Source: Actinocrinis sp035653575 | Lineage (GTDB): Bacteria; Actinomycetota; Actinomycetes; Streptomycetales; Catenulisporaceae | DNA: 64,000 nt | Direction of reading: 5' to 3' | Assembly (NCBI RefSeq): GCF_035653575.1 | Contig: NZ_DASRBQ010000168.1 | Coordinates: forward strand, 17,785 to 81,784 | In this document: in pieces, positions 8,401-17,709 of the stretch | Numbering within the stretch: position 1 is the first letter of the stretch | Layout: every line of letters begins with the position of its first letter | Translations under genes and position numbers: made by a program | Notes under the pieces: generated by a model | What the model was told of the DNA's origin: nothing | The model's input: only the letters and a program-made list of their open reading frames with translations | The model's database searches: none

Positions 8401-9692
8401 TACTTGCCGCCCGAACCGGCGTTCGTGACGCTCTGCACGATCGTCTGCGGCGTGCCCTTACCGGCGAAGAAGTCCGCCACCGCGTTGTCGAGCGACTGCC
8501 CGACGTTGGTCGGGAAGGCGATGTCGAAGTACATCTGGATGTACGGCGCCTTGGACGCGTACGAGGAGATCTGCTGCAGGTTCGGGTCCGTCAGCTTGGA
8601 GGCCGAGGCCGGGTTCGCCGGCAGCGCGATGCCCTGCGAGGCGATCTTGTCCTGGATCGCCGGGCTGGCCAGGTACTTCAGGAAGTCCGGGCAGGCCGCG
8701 CTCGCCCCGGTGGTGCAGGAGAAGCCGTCGCCGCCGCCGAGTGCCACGGCCGGGTCGCCCTGGCCACCGGCCACCGACGGGAACGGGAACCAGCCCATCT
8801 GCGACTTGAAGGTGCCGTTGGGCAGCAGGCCCTCCATGGTCGGCAGCTCCCAGTCGCCCTGCAGCTCCATGGCCGCCTTGCCCGAGGCCACCAGGCCGGC
8901 CGAGCTGCCCACGCCCTGCTGGGCCGGGGTGCCGAGGAAGCCGGTCTGGAAGGGGTTGGTGGCCAGGAAGGCCTTGACGTCGTTGCCGGCCTTGAGCCAG
9001 CACGGGTCGTCCAGCTTCATGTCCTTAGAGGCCTGCTTCAGCACGTCGGTGGAGCATTCGCGCACCGCGAAGTAGTCCCAGAAGAACGCGTCGGGCCAGC
9101 GGTCCTTGCTGCCGATGGCGATCGGCGCGATGTTGTGCTGCTTGAGCTTGACCACGTCCGCGTTCAGCTCGTCCATCGTGGCCGGCGGGGTGGTGATGCC
9201 GGCCTGCGCGAACAGGTCCTTGCGGTACCAGAACCCGACCACGTGCAAGTCGTAGGGGATGCCGTACTGCTTGCCGTTCGCCTGCCAGCCGGCCGCCGTC
9301 GGGCCCAGCTCGCCGATCCAGCTGGCGACCGCCGAGGTCAGGTCCATGACCTTGCCCGAGGTGATCTGGCTGGTCAGCTGACCGCCGCCCCACTGCTGGT
9401 AGATGTCCGGCGGGTTGCCGCCGGCCAGCGCGGCCGGGACCTTCGTGGTGAACTGCTCGTTCTGGATCGGATCGACGGTGAACTTCACGTTCGGGTGGGC
9501 GGCGGTGTAGTCGGCGGCGGCCTGCGCCCACAGCGACTTGACCGGATCCGTGGTGCCGTTGTGCCACCAGGTCAGGTTCACCGGCCCGGTGCTGGAACTG
9601 CTCTTCGCGCCGCTGCTGCTACTGCAGGCCGAGGCGGTGAGCGCCAACGCCGCCGCGGCGGCGACGAAGCTGACTGTGCGGATTCTGCGCAT
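8400..9692 (-). CDS. Extracellular sugar-binding lipoprotein of an ABC importer
   Basis: A 430-residue solute-binding protein. The signal peptide MRRIRTVSF plus an Ala-rich core ends in LTASAC, a lipobox with lipidated Cys23, followed by a Ser-rich linker. The mature start (VNLTWWHNGTTDP) and later FTTKVPAALAGGNPPDIYQQW and NGKQYGIPYDL stretches are typical of the MalE/UgpB cluster. ATG 9692 is chosen over the longer frame because it gives the signal peptide. It heads the operon and faces a LacI gene across 132 bases that contain a strong palindrome. Confidence 0.92.
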   Translation of the reverse strand: MRRIRTVSFVAAAAALALTASACSSSSGAKSSSSTGPVNLTWWHNGTTDPVKSLWAQAAADYTAAHPNVKFTVDPIQNEQFTTKVPAALAGGNPPDIYQQWGGGQLTSQITSGKVMDLTSAVASWIGELGPTAAGWQANGKQYGIPYDLHVVGFWYRKDLFAQAGITTPPATMDELNADVVKLKQHNIAPIAIGSKDRWPDAFFWDYFAVRECSTDVLKQASKDMKLDDPCWLKAGNDVKAFLATNPFQTGFLGTPAQQGVGSSAGLVASGKAAMELQGDWELPTMEGLLPNGTFKSQMGWFPFPSVAGGQGDPAVALGGGDGFSCTTGASAACPDFLKYLASPAIQDKIASQGIALPANPASASKLTDPNLQQISSYASKAPYIQMYFDIAFPTNVGQSLDNAVADFFAGKGTPQTIVQSVTNAGSGGK

Positions 9693-9785
9693 GACTGGTC
9701 CATTCCTGACGACGTCGGCCGAACTGGACCGGGCGAAGTGAGCCCAGGATGGCAGAGAGTTTGCGCGCAACTCGTGATCGTGTCA

Positions 9786-9803
9786 ATCGTTGTCGATAAC
9801 GAT
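9786..9803. promoter_or_regulatory. LacI-type operator palindrome in the divergent sugar-operon promoter
   Basis: ATCGTTGTCGATAACGAT has perfect 6-bp arms (ATCGTT/AACGAT) and 16 of 18 positions symmetric around a central CG, the hallmark of LacI-family operators. A second, wider pair, CGTTGT at 9788-9793 and ACAACG at 9806-9811, overlaps it. It lies 22 bases before the LacI start and 94 bases before the binding-protein gene, so one site could control both directions. Confidence 0.75.
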
Positions 9804-9824
9804 TTACAACGCTATTCTGGCCCG

Positions 9825-10829
9825 GTGCAGCCAAGCTCCCGCGTGACAATTCGCGACGTCGCCGCAGCAGCCGGCGTGTCGGTCGCGACCGTGTCCAAAG
9901 TCATCAACCAGCGCTACGGCGTGTCGGCGGACACCTTCGCGCGGGTCCAGGCCGTGATCAACGAACTCGGCTACGAGGCCAGCCTCGTGGCGCAGAGCCT
10001 GCGCAATCACCGCACCAACGTCATCGGGATCCTGGTGGCGGACCTGGAGCCGTTCAGCACCGAACTACTCAAGGGGGCGGGCGACGCCATCCGCGGCACC
10101 GGCTTCGAACTAGTCGTCTATTCGGCCGGCGGGCGCACCAGCGACCACGTCGGCTGGGAGCGGCGCTATCTCTCCCGGCTGAGCGGCACCCTGGTGGACG
10201 GCGCGGTGCTGGTCACCCCGACCGTGGTGGACGTGCAGTACGGAGCGCCTGTGGTCGCGGTCGACCCGCACACCGGGCACTCCGACCTGCCGACCATCGA
10301 CTCGGACAACCTGCACGGCGCGCGTCTGGCCACCGAACACCTGCTCGAGCTCGGGCACCGGCGCATCGCGCTGCTCGGCGGCCGGCCGGACCTGCAGTCC
10401 GCCCAGCTGCGCGAACAAGGCTACCGCGAGGCGCTGACCGCGGCCGGGGTGCCGGTGGACGAGCGGCTGGTACAGGTCGGCGCCTATGACCCGGAGGTCT
10501 CGGTGAAGCCGGCCAGAGAGTTACTGAGTTCCCCCGATCGGCCTACCGCGGTGTTCGCGGCGAACGACCTGTCGGCGATCGCGACCATCGAGGTGGCCGA
10601 GGAGCTCGGGCTGCGTGTTCCCGAGGACCTTTCGATCGTCGGCTTCGACAACATCCCCGAATCGGTACTGAGCACTCCCCCGCTGACCACGGTCGAGCAG
10701 CCGATCCGCACGATGGGTCAGCGCGCGATCGAGGTCCTGGTCAAGCTGATCCGGGGGGAGAGCCCGCAGGAGACCCACATCACGCTCGCGACGCGGCTGG
10801 TCGTGCGCCAGTCCACGCGTGCGCTGTGA
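9825..10829 (+). CDS. LacI-family transcriptional regulator of the sugar-uptake module
   Basis: A 334-residue LacI-type repressor: an N-terminal helix-turn-helix (TIRDVAAAAGVSVATVSKV, hinge helix LGYEASLVAQSLR) followed by a periplasmic-binding-like effector domain ending in PLTTVEQPIRTMGQRAIEVL. GTG 9825 is used; a second in-frame GTG at 9843 would remove six residues before TIRDV and is also possible. The gene faces the ABC operon and precedes the GH3 gene, with a palindrome in its own upstream region. It most likely represses the importer until an oligosaccharide is bound. Confidence 0.9.
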   Translation: MQPSSRVTIRDVAAAAGVSVATVSKVINQRYGVSADTFARVQAVINELGYEASLVAQSLRNHRTNVIGILVADLEPFSTELLKGAGDAIRGTGFELVVYSAGGRTSDHVGWERRYLSRLSGTLVDGAVLVTPTVVDVQYGAPVVAVDPHTGHSDLPTIDSDNLHGARLATEHLLELGHRRIALLGGRPDLQSAQLREQGYREALTAAGVPVDERLVQVGAYDPEVSVKPARELLSSPDRPTAVFAANDLSAIATIEVAEELGLRVPEDLSIVGFDNIPESVLSTPPLTTVEQPIRTMGQRAIEVLVKLIRGESPQETHITLATRLVVRQSTRAL

Positions 10830-10916
10830 CCCTTCGCCGACCGGCGGCACAACCCAAAAGTAAAAGCTCTTGCTCGGACCATCGCTCTGTGCGCGTGAAG
10901 GACGGACGGACCGTAC

Positions 10917-13307
10917 GTGGCTATCGACGATCAACTGACCGCTGAGGTTTGGCGCGACCCCGCGGCCGAGGCCGGCGCGCGCGTCGGCGACCTGATGGCC
11001 CGGATGACGCTCCGGGAGAAGGTGGCCCAGCTCTACGGCGTGTGGGTGGGGATAGACAGCGCCGGGGGCGATGTGGCCCCGCACCAGCACGAGCTGGCCA
11101 CGGCGCCGGCCGCCTGGGAGGAGCTGATCCGCGACGGGATCGGCCAGCTGACCCGGCCCTTCGGCACCAAACCGGTGGAGCCGCCGGCCGGCGCCGCGGC
11201 CCTGGCCCGCAGTCAGCGGCAGATCATGGCGGCCGGGCGCTTCGGCATCCCGGCCCTCGTGCACGAGGAGTGCCTGACCGGCTTGGCGGCCTGGCAGGCG
11301 ACGGTTTTCCCGTCTCCGCTGTGCTGGGGGGCGAGCTTCGACCCGCAGCTGGTGGAGCGGATGGGCGCCCAGATCGGCCGCACGATGCGCGCGCTCGGCG
11401 TGCACCAGGGGCTCGCCCCGGTGCTCGACGTGAGCCGCGATCCGCGCTGGGGCCGCACCGAGGAGACCATCGGCGAGGATCCGTACCTGGTCGGCACCAT
11501 CGGCGCCGCGTATGTGCGCGGAGTCGAGTCGGCCGGGATCATCTCCACGCTCAAGCACTTCGTCGGATACTCGGCCTCGCGCGGCGGCCGGAACCACGCC
11601 CCGGTCTCGATCGGCCGGCGTGAGATAGCCGACGTGCTGCTGCCGCCGTTCGAGATGGCGCTGCGGGCCGGCGCGCGTTCGGTGATGAATGCGTACACAG
11701 ACATGGACGGGCTGCCAGCGGCGGCCGATCCGGAGCTCCTCAGCGACCTGCTGCGCGGCACCTACGGGTTCACCGGGACCCTGGTGTCCGACTACTTCGC
11801 GGTGACGTTCCTTCAGATCGAGCACAACGTCGCCGGATCGGAGGGAGAGGCGGCGGCTCTGGCGCTGCGCGCCGGGATCGACGTCGAACTGCCGACGGTC
11901 CGGTGCTTCGGGCAGCCGCTGCTCGACGCGATCGAGGCGGGCGAGGTCGACGTCGCGCTGATCGACCGGGCGCTGGAGCGGGTGCTGCGGCAGAAATGCG
12001 AGCTCGGGCTGCTGGACGCGGACTGGTCGCCGCAGGTGGCCGACGCCGAGGCGGTACGGCTCGACGACGACGAGTCGCGCGCGCTGGCCCGCGAGCTGGC
12101 CGAGCGCTCGATCGTGTTGCTGCACAACGAGGGCGCGCTGCCGCTGGCCGCCGGGAAGCGGATCGCGGTGGTCGGTCCGCGCGCGGACGAGGCGGGCGCG
12201 CTGATGGGCTGCTACTCCTTCCCGATGCACGTCGGCGTGCACCACCCGGAAGTGCCGATGGGCATCGAGGTCGCGACGGTGCTCGGCGCGCTGCGCGAGG
12301 ACACCGCCGGGTATCAGATCTCGTACGCACAGGGCGTTCCGGTGCTCGGCGGGACCGACGAGGGCATCGCGGAAGCGGTCCGCGCGGCACGCGCCGCGGA
12401 GGTGTGCGTCGTGGTCCTGGGCGACAAGGCCGGCCTGTTCGGCGGCGGCACGTCGGGTGAGGGCTGCGACGCGACCGACCTGCGGCTGCCGGGCCGGCAG
12501 GAGGAGCTGCTCGAGGCGCTGCTGGAGACCGGCACCCCGGTGGTGCTGGTGCTGCTGGCGGGGCGGCCGTACGAGCTGTCCCGGCAGGCGGGCCGGCTGG
12601 CGGCCGTGGTGTGCGGCTTCTTCCCCGGCGAGGAGGGCGCGCACGCGATCGCCGATGTGCTCTCGGGCCGGGTCAACCCGTCCGGCCGGCTGCCGCTCAC
12701 CTTCCCGACGGCCGACGTGAATCAGCCCTCGACCTATCTGGCCGCGCCGATGGGCCACGCGAGCGGCGTCAGCAACATCGACCAGACACCGTTGTTCCCA
12801 TTCGGGCACGGCCTGTCCTACGCCCCGGCGACCTGGGTCGGCGTCCAGGAGGCCGGGCCGCAGCGGACCTGGGCCACGGACGGGACGTACCGGGTGACGG
12901 TGGCGCTGCGCAACGATCATCCGGTGCCGACCTCAGAGGTCGTACAGGTCTACCTGCACGACCCGGTGGCCGAGGTGGCGCGGCCGGTGCAGAAGCTGAT
13001 CGCGGCGCCCCGCGTGGACTTGGCGCCCGGCGCGGAGCGGACGGTGACCATCGAGCTGCACGCGGACCTGACGGCATATACCGGCCGGGCCGGCGCGCGT
13101 CAGGTGGACCCGGGCGAGGTGGAGCTGCGCGTGGGCGCGTCGAGTGCGGACATTCGCAGCACCATGCGGCTGACGATGACCGGGGCGCGCCGCGAGGTCG
13201 GCTTCGACCGCGTCATGGAGCCGACGGTGACCGTGACTGAGGGGATAAGCGGTGCGGAGCGCGCGGAAGTCCTGCAGAGCGGGAGCGTCCCGGCGCCGCG
13301 TGGCTGA
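10917..13307 (+). CDS. Glycoside hydrolase family 3 enzyme (beta-glucosidase/xylosidase type)
   Basis: A 796-residue GH3 enzyme with no signal peptide, hence cytoplasmic. The (beta/alpha)8 domain shows WGRTEETIGEDPYLVG and KHF (residues 213-215), and the nucleophile aspartate is D292 in LVSDYFAV, where SDW is more usual. A second alpha/beta sandwich with GRPYEL and the C-terminal fibronectin III-like domain (from about residue 650) follow. It starts 87 bases after the LacI gene on the same strand, which fits intracellular hydrolysis of the oligosaccharide imported by the adjacent ABC system. Beta-glucosidase and beta-xylosidase cannot be separated here. Confidence 0.9.
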   Translation: MAIDDQLTAEVWRDPAAEAGARVGDLMARMTLREKVAQLYGVWVGIDSAGGDVAPHQHELATAPAAWEELIRDGIGQLTRPFGTKPVEPPAGAAALARSQRQIMAAGRFGIPALVHEECLTGLAAWQATVFPSPLCWGASFDPQLVERMGAQIGRTMRALGVHQGLAPVLDVSRDPRWGRTEETIGEDPYLVGTIGAAYVRGVESAGIISTLKHFVGYSASRGGRNHAPVSIGRREIADVLLPPFEMALRAGARSVMNAYTDMDGLPAAADPELLSDLLRGTYGFTGTLVSDYFAVTFLQIEHNVAGSEGEAAALALRAGIDVELPTVRCFGQPLLDAIEAGEVDVALIDRALERVLRQKCELGLLDADWSPQVADAEAVRLDDDESRALARELAERSIVLLHNEGALPLAAGKRIAVVGPRADEAGALMGCYSFPMHVGVHHPEVPMGIEVATVLGALREDTAGYQISYAQGVPVLGGTDEGIAEAVRAARAAEVCVVVLGDKAGLFGGGTSGEGCDATDLRLPGRQEELLEALLETGTPVVLVLLAGRPYELSRQAGRLAAVVCGFFPGEEGAHAIADVLSGRVNPSGRLPLTFPTADVNQPSTYLAAPMGHASGVSNIDQTPLFPFGHGLSYAPATWVGVQEAGPQRTWATDGTYRVTVALRNDHPVPTSEVVQVYLHDPVAEVARPVQKLIAAPRVDLAPGAERTVTIELHADLTAYTGRAGARQVDPGEVELRVGASSADIRSTMRLTMTGARREVGFDRVMEPTVTVTEGISGAERAEVLQSGSVPAPRG

Positions 13308-13420
13308 CTCAGCACGACCCGGCAGCAATCCGATCTGTGCTCCCCGCGGGCACGGACAGCCGGTACAGTCCTGCCCATGGTCTTGCCTACCCCTGGTTGT
13401 CGCTCCGAGCAGGTGCATCC

Positions 13421-14269
13421 GTGACCAGAATTGACGCGCACCACCACCTCTGGGATCTGGCTCGGCGCGAGCAGGCCTGGCTCGACGGTCCCGAGCTGGC
13501 GTCGATCCGTCGGACCTTTGCGGTGGAAGACTTCGCGGCGGTGGCCGGGGGCGCCGGGATCGAGCTCGGCGTTCTGGTCCAAGTGCTGCCCGACGCCGAC
13601 GAGACGCGCGAGTTTCTCGCTCTGGCCGCGGACTCGCAGCTGGTGGCCGGCGTCGTCGGCTGGACGGACCTGCCCGCGCCGGACGTGGCCGAGGCGTTGG
13701 CCTCGCTGCGCGAAGGTCCGGGCGGCGATCGGCTGGTCGGTATCCGGCACCTCGTGCAGGGCGAGGCCGACCCGCGATGGCTGTGCCGCGCCGACGTGCG
13801 CCGCGCCCTCGCCGCGATCGGCGAGGCAGGGCTCTGCTACGACCTGCTGACGTACCCGCACCAGCTGCCCGCCGCGATCGAGACGGTGCGGGCGCTGCCG
13901 CAGCTGACCTTCGTGCTCGACCACCTGTCCAAGCCGCCGATCGCCTCGGGCGCATTAGAGCCGTGGGCCACGCTGTTGCGCGAGCTGGCCGGCGAACCGA
14001 ACGTGTTCTGCAAACTGTCGGGTATGGTCACCGAGGCGAATCAGAGCTCGTGGACTGTATCCGACCTGCGCCCGTATGCGCGCGTCGCGCTCGACGCGTT
14101 CGGCCCCGACCGGTTGATGTTCGGCTCGGATTGGCCGGTGTGCCTGCTCGCGGCCTCGTACGACGACGTCGCCGAGGCGGCGCGGGAGCTGACCGCACAG
14201 CTGTCCGAGGACGAGCGCGCGCAGGTCTTCGGCGGCGCCGCCGCGCGCGCGTACCGGCTGAAATTCTGA
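13421..14269 (+). CDS. Amidohydrolase-family lactonase-like enzyme
   Basis: A 282-residue TIM-barrel amidohydrolase. Metal-binding motif HHH in RIDAHHHLWDL is at the N-terminus, and the terminal GPDRLMFGSDWPVCLL strand carries the conserved aspartate. This pattern is that of the Amidohydro_2 family, which includes L-fuconolactone and L-rhamnono-lactone hydrolases and 2-pyrone-4,6-dicarboxylate lactonase. GTG 13421 is chosen because the family starts just before IDAHHH. Placement after a GH3 gene hints at sugar-lactone hydrolysis, but this is inference. Confidence 0.85.
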   Translation: MTRIDAHHHLWDLARREQAWLDGPELASIRRTFAVEDFAAVAGGAGIELGVLVQVLPDADETREFLALAADSQLVAGVVGWTDLPAPDVAEALASLREGPGGDRLVGIRHLVQGEADPRWLCRADVRRALAAIGEAGLCYDLLTYPHQLPAAIETVRALPQLTFVLDHLSKPPIASGALEPWATLLRELAGEPNVFCKLSGMVTEANQSSWTVSDLRPYARVALDAFGPDRLMFGSDWPVCLLAASYDDVAEAARELTAQLSEDERAQVFGGAAARAYRLKF

Positions 14270-14313
14270 ACCCGCGAAAACTTATCATCAGCCTTCTACA
14301 AAGCCGAGTTTCT

Positions 14314-14332
14314 CTCGAATAACCGTTTCGAG
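14314..14332. other. Short inverted repeat between genes
   Basis: CTCGAA and TTCGAG flank a 7-base loop, 45 bases after the amidohydrolase stop. It could be a weak terminator or a protein site. The 228-base gap around it (14270-14497) has no other gene-like content apart from the GC hairpin at 14464. Confidence 0.3.
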
Positions 14333-14463
14333 CGCACTTCCACGCACGTCACAGGCCATGGCGTACTTCTCGCGCGCCCCCGTTTCCGCCTGGTTGTGAC
14401 ACCGGTGTTTCCTTATCGTCAACGCTGACCAGAGCCCTTACTCAGGGTTCGAATTTCGCGAGA

Positions 14464-14483
14464 GCGGCGGCTTGCGCCGCCGC
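14464..14483 (+). promoter_or_regulatory. GC hairpin directly before a ribosome binding site
   Basis: GCGGCGGC and GCCGCCGC form an 8-bp stem with a TTGC loop, ending 4 bases before the GGGGG ribosome-binding tract of the secreted Ig-like protein. If in the mRNA leader it could stabilise the 5' end or modulate translation; a role is not shown. Confidence 0.4.
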
Positions 14484-14497
14484 ACTGGGGGTGTCAT

Positions 14498-16555
14498 GTG
14501 ATTCAACGATGGAGTAGGTCACGTCTCGGCGGCCGGCTCGCCGCGCTGCTCGCCGCCGCGCTCGCGCTGATCGGGGTGGTGGCGCTGCCCGCCGCCCCGG
14601 CCTTCGCGGCGGCCAACGTGCAGGTCTTCGTCGGCTACGCCGACAACCTGCGTGCGAACCCGGCCAATTTCCCGACCCCGTGGGACGGTTCGCCGTCAGT
14701 CGACTTCGCCGGCTGCACGCCGAACTGCACCTTCGACGCGGGTGCGGTGCGGCTCGTCAACAACGCGCCGATCGCGGTGACCGTGGACTCGGTGATCGTG
14801 AAGGTGAGCACCTGCACCTGGGACATCTGGCCGCACGGCACGGTGCTGCAGCCGGGCGAGCAGCTGATCGTCACGCAGACCACGACGGTCGCGGCGGCCA
14901 CCTGCGGCGGGACCAGCGGCGCGTTCGACACCTCGGATGTCGGGGTGAACGGCGCCGGGACGACCTGCACCCCGGACGGGGTGATCCCCGAGATCGACAC
15001 GACGATCGACGGCGTGGCCAGCGCCTTCCAGGACACCGGCCAGGTGCTCAACACCGGCGGGGTGGACCGCGCGGCGTGCGCCGGCGGACCCAACGAGTCG
15101 CAGCAGTGGTCGTCGGTCGGCACCCAGTCGTGCCCGGGTTCGGTGTTGTCGCTCGCGCCCGCGACACAGACCGACGCGGTCGGTTCGTCGGCGAGCGTCA
15201 CCGCGCACCTCGCCAACAGCTGCGGCACCGCGTTGCAGGGAGCGAAGATCGACTTCGCCGTGCAGAACGGCCCCAACGCCGGAAAGACCGGTAGTGGGAC
15301 CACCGACCAGAACGGTGACGCGGTGTTCAGTTACACCGGCGCCGCCACCGGTACCGACACGGACGTTGCGAGCACCACGAACCCGGCCGGCACCATCACC
15401 TCGAACACGGTCAGCGTGGTGTGGCAGAAGCGGACGTCGTCGCTGTCCATCACCGGCGGCGCGGCGACCGGCGACTACAACGATCCGGCGAGCGTCGCCG
15501 CGACCTTGACCGACGAGCTCGGTCCGGTCGCGGGGCAGACCGTGACGTTCACGCTGAACGGCGCGGAGACCTGCTCGGCGGTGACCAACGGCAGCGGCGT
15601 CGCCTCGTGCCCGATCACACCGCAGGAGGCGGCGGGGCCGTATCCGCTCACTGCTTCCTTCGCGGGCAGCGCCACCGACCTCGGCTCGACCGCGACGGCG
15701 ACGTTCACCGTGACGCACGAGGAAACGACGACCACGTACACCGGCCCGGCCAAGGCCGCGAACGGCGCGCCGCTCACCCTTTCCGGAGTGCTGAAGGAGG
15801 ACGGCACGGCGCCGATCTCCGGACGCACGCTGACCTTCACGCTCGGCTCCGGCGGCTCGGCGCAGTCCTGCTCCGGCACGACGGACGCCACCGGCTCGGC
15901 CTCCTGCACCATCGCCTCGGTGAATCAGCCGGCTGCGACGACCACCGTGCCGGTCACGGCGGCGTTCGCCGGTGACGCCTATTACCAGCCCTCCTCGGCC
16001 ACTGCGACACTGAAGTTCCAGTACCTGACCGGCCGTGCCTTCGGCCTGTCCTCCAGCGGACTGGTCGGCATCTCGCCGGTGCCGGACACCGGTCCGATCG
16101 CGACGGCGGCGGCAGGCACCTTCGGCCCGCCATGCGTCGTCCGGATCAGTGGTCTGATCGCGGCGGACACGCTGTGCGCGAAGGTGGTCACCTCGCTGAA
16201 CCCGGGCACGTCGGCGGCCTCGGCCTCGGTGCAGGACGCGACGATCGGCGTGATCGGAGTGCCGGTGATCAAGGTCGGCCTGGTGCAGACCTCCTCGACG
16301 ACGACCTGCGCGGGCTCGTCCGGGGACGCCACGGTCACCTCGCTGAGCGTCGGCGGGATCCCGGTGAACGTGAACCTGCATCCGGGTGCGAATACGACGG
16401 TCAACGTGCTCGGCGTCACGATCATCCTCAACGAGCAGAGCGCCGTGCCCGGCGCCGATCAGGGGCTGACCGTGAACGCGGTGCACATCAAGGTGCTCGG
16501 TCTGCTCGACGTCGTCCTCGCGTCGTCGACCAGTGACATCCACAACTGCAACTAG
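14498..16555 (+). CDS. Secreted Ig-like repeat protein, choice-of-anchor type C-terminus
   Basis: A 685-residue exported protein. The signal peptide runs to about residue 37 (LPAAPAFA before AANVQVF). About three bacterial Ig-like modules follow between residues 210 and 510, recognisable by repeated NGSGVASCPI/DATGSASCTI turns and TATFTVTHEET-type strands. The last 170 residues (TGRAFGLSSSGLVGISPVPDTGPIA onward, in short form) resemble the actinobacterial choice-of-anchor P domain. No LPXTG motif or C-terminal membrane anchor is present. Start GTG 14498 follows a GGGGG tract. Probable surface or adhesion role is inference. Confidence 0.8.
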   Translation: MIQRWSRSRLGGRLAALLAAALALIGVVALPAAPAFAAANVQVFVGYADNLRANPANFPTPWDGSPSVDFAGCTPNCTFDAGAVRLVNNAPIAVTVDSVIVKVSTCTWDIWPHGTVLQPGEQLIVTQTTTVAAATCGGTSGAFDTSDVGVNGAGTTCTPDGVIPEIDTTIDGVASAFQDTGQVLNTGGVDRAACAGGPNESQQWSSVGTQSCPGSVLSLAPATQTDAVGSSASVTAHLANSCGTALQGAKIDFAVQNGPNAGKTGSGTTDQNGDAVFSYTGAATGTDTDVASTTNPAGTITSNTVSVVWQKRTSSLSITGGAATGDYNDPASVAATLTDELGPVAGQTVTFTLNGAETCSAVTNGSGVASCPITPQEAAGPYPLTASFAGSATDLGSTATATFTVTHEETTTTYTGPAKAANGAPLTLSGVLKEDGTAPISGRTLTFTLGSGGSAQSCSGTTDATGSASCTIASVNQPAATTTVPVTAAFAGDAYYQPSSATATLKFQYLTGRAFGLSSSGLVGISPVPDTGPIATAAAGTFGPPCVVRISGLIAADTLCAKVVTSLNPGTSAASASVQDATIGVIGVPVIKVGLVQTSSTTTCAGSSGDATVTSLSVGGIPVNVNLHPGANTTVNVLGVTIILNEQSAVPGADQGLTVNAVHIKVLGLLDVVLASSTSDIHNCN

Positions 16556-16574
16556 CCACTATCGCGGGATGGGA

Positions 16575-16605
16575 GCCCGGCCGGGTGCTTGCCGCCCGGC
16601 CGGGC
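16575..16605. terminator. Hairpin between convergent genes
   Basis: GCCCGGCCGGG and CCCGGCCGGGC form an 11-bp stem with a 9-base loop, 20 bases after the stop of the secreted Ig-like protein and 58 bases from the stop of the alcohol dehydrogenase. It can serve both strands. No U-run follows. Confidence 0.65.
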
Positions 16606-16662
16606 ATCGCGCTGCCCGACAAGGCGTTGTCCGGCAAGCCGAAACGCGGCACGGAGCGCACG

Positions 16663-17709
16663 TCAATCGACCAGCACGGCGACGCCGGTTACCCGGTCGG
16701 CGGCCAGATCGGCAAGGGCCTGATCCGCGTGAGCCATCGAATAGCGGGTCACGGCGATGCGCGGCCGAGCGGTCTCGGCCGCCGCGAACAGGTCCCTGCC
16801 GTCCTCGCGGGTGTTGGCTGTGACGCTGCGCAAGGTGCGCTCTTGGAATACGTGCTTCTCGTAATTGAGCGACGGGATGTCGCTCAGATGGATGCCCGCG
16901 ATGGAGAGCGTGCCGCCGCGGTCGAGTGCGGCGAGGGCGACCGGGACCAGATCGCCGACCGGGGCGAACAGGATCGCCGCGTCGAGTGGTTCCGGGGGCG
17001 CGTCGTAGGCCCCTGCCGCCGAGGCCGCGCCGAGGTCGAGCGCGAGTTGCCGGGCCTCGGCGGAGCGGGTCAGCACATGGACCGTGGCCCCCGCGTGGAC
17101 GGCGAGCTGCGCGGTCAGGTGCGCCGAGGCGCCGAAGCCGTAGATGCCCAGGCGGCCGCCGGGCGGCAGCTCGGCCCGCTTCAGCGCGCGGTATCCGATG
17201 ATCCCGGCGCACAGCAGCGGCGCGAGCTCCTCCGCCGGCGGCTCGCTCGGCAGCCGATACACGTAGTGCGCGTTCGCGACCGCGTAGGGCGCGTAGCCGC
17301 CGTCGAGGTCCCAGCCGGTGTATCGCGAATGAGGGCACAGATTCTCGTTGCCGCGTTCGCAGTACTCGCACACGCCGCAGGTCCAGGCGAGCCAGGCGAT
17401 GCCGACCCGCTCGCCGAGGGCGAACCCGGCGACCTGCGCGCCCATCGCGACGATCCGTCCGACGACTTCGTGCCCTGGTGTGCACTGGGGCCGGCGCGGC
17501 GGCAGGTCGCCCTCGGCCAGGTGCAGATCGGTGCGGCACACGCCGCAGGCCTCGACGCGCACCAGCAGCTCATGCGGCGCCGGTTCGGGCACCGCGCGGC
17601 GGACCCTGCGCAGCGGGCGGCCGGCCATCGGCCCCGGATCCTGCACGATCCAGGCGTCCATCTCCTGCGGGATCGAGCTCGACTCCTGCGCCGCGGAGCT
17701 GCCGCTCAC
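16663..17709 (-). CDS. Zinc-dependent alcohol dehydrogenase, AdhP/propanol-preferring type
   Basis: A 348-residue medium-chain dehydrogenase. The catalytic zinc site (ACGVCRTD, then PGHEVVG) and the structural zinc cysteines (CGVCEYCERGNENLC) are intact, and the cofactor motif reads GIYGFGASAH. Start GTG 17709 overlaps the TGA of the MEDS-HATPase gene by 4 bases (GTGA) and has GGGGAGAA 6 bases upstream; the alternative ATG at 17661 has its AGGAG too close. Coupling to a regulator with a MEDS sensory domain suggests control of, or by, small alcohol metabolism. Confidence 0.9.
   Translation of the reverse strand: MSGSSAAQESSSIPQEMDAWIVQDPGPMAGRPLRRVRRAVPEPAPHELLVRVEACGVCRTDLHLAEGDLPPRRPQCTPGHEVVGRIVAMGAQVAGFALGERVGIAWLAWTCGVCEYCERGNENLCPHSRYTGWDLDGGYAPYAVANAHYVYRLPSEPPAEELAPLLCAGIIGYRALKRAELPPGGRLGIYGFGASAHLTAQLAVHAGATVHVLTRSAEARQLALDLGAASAAGAYDAPPEPLDAAILFAPVGDLVPVALAALDRGGTLSIAGIHLSDIPSLNYEKHVFQERTLRSVTANTREDGRDLFAAAETARPRIAVTRYSMAHADQALADLAADRVTGVAVLVD

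Noticed and set aside
10521..12920. A 799-codon minus-strand frame opposite the LacI and GH3 genes
   Set aside because: Antisense shadow; composition is Arg/His/Gln-rich without domains, while the plus strand shows conserved LacI and GH3 motifs.
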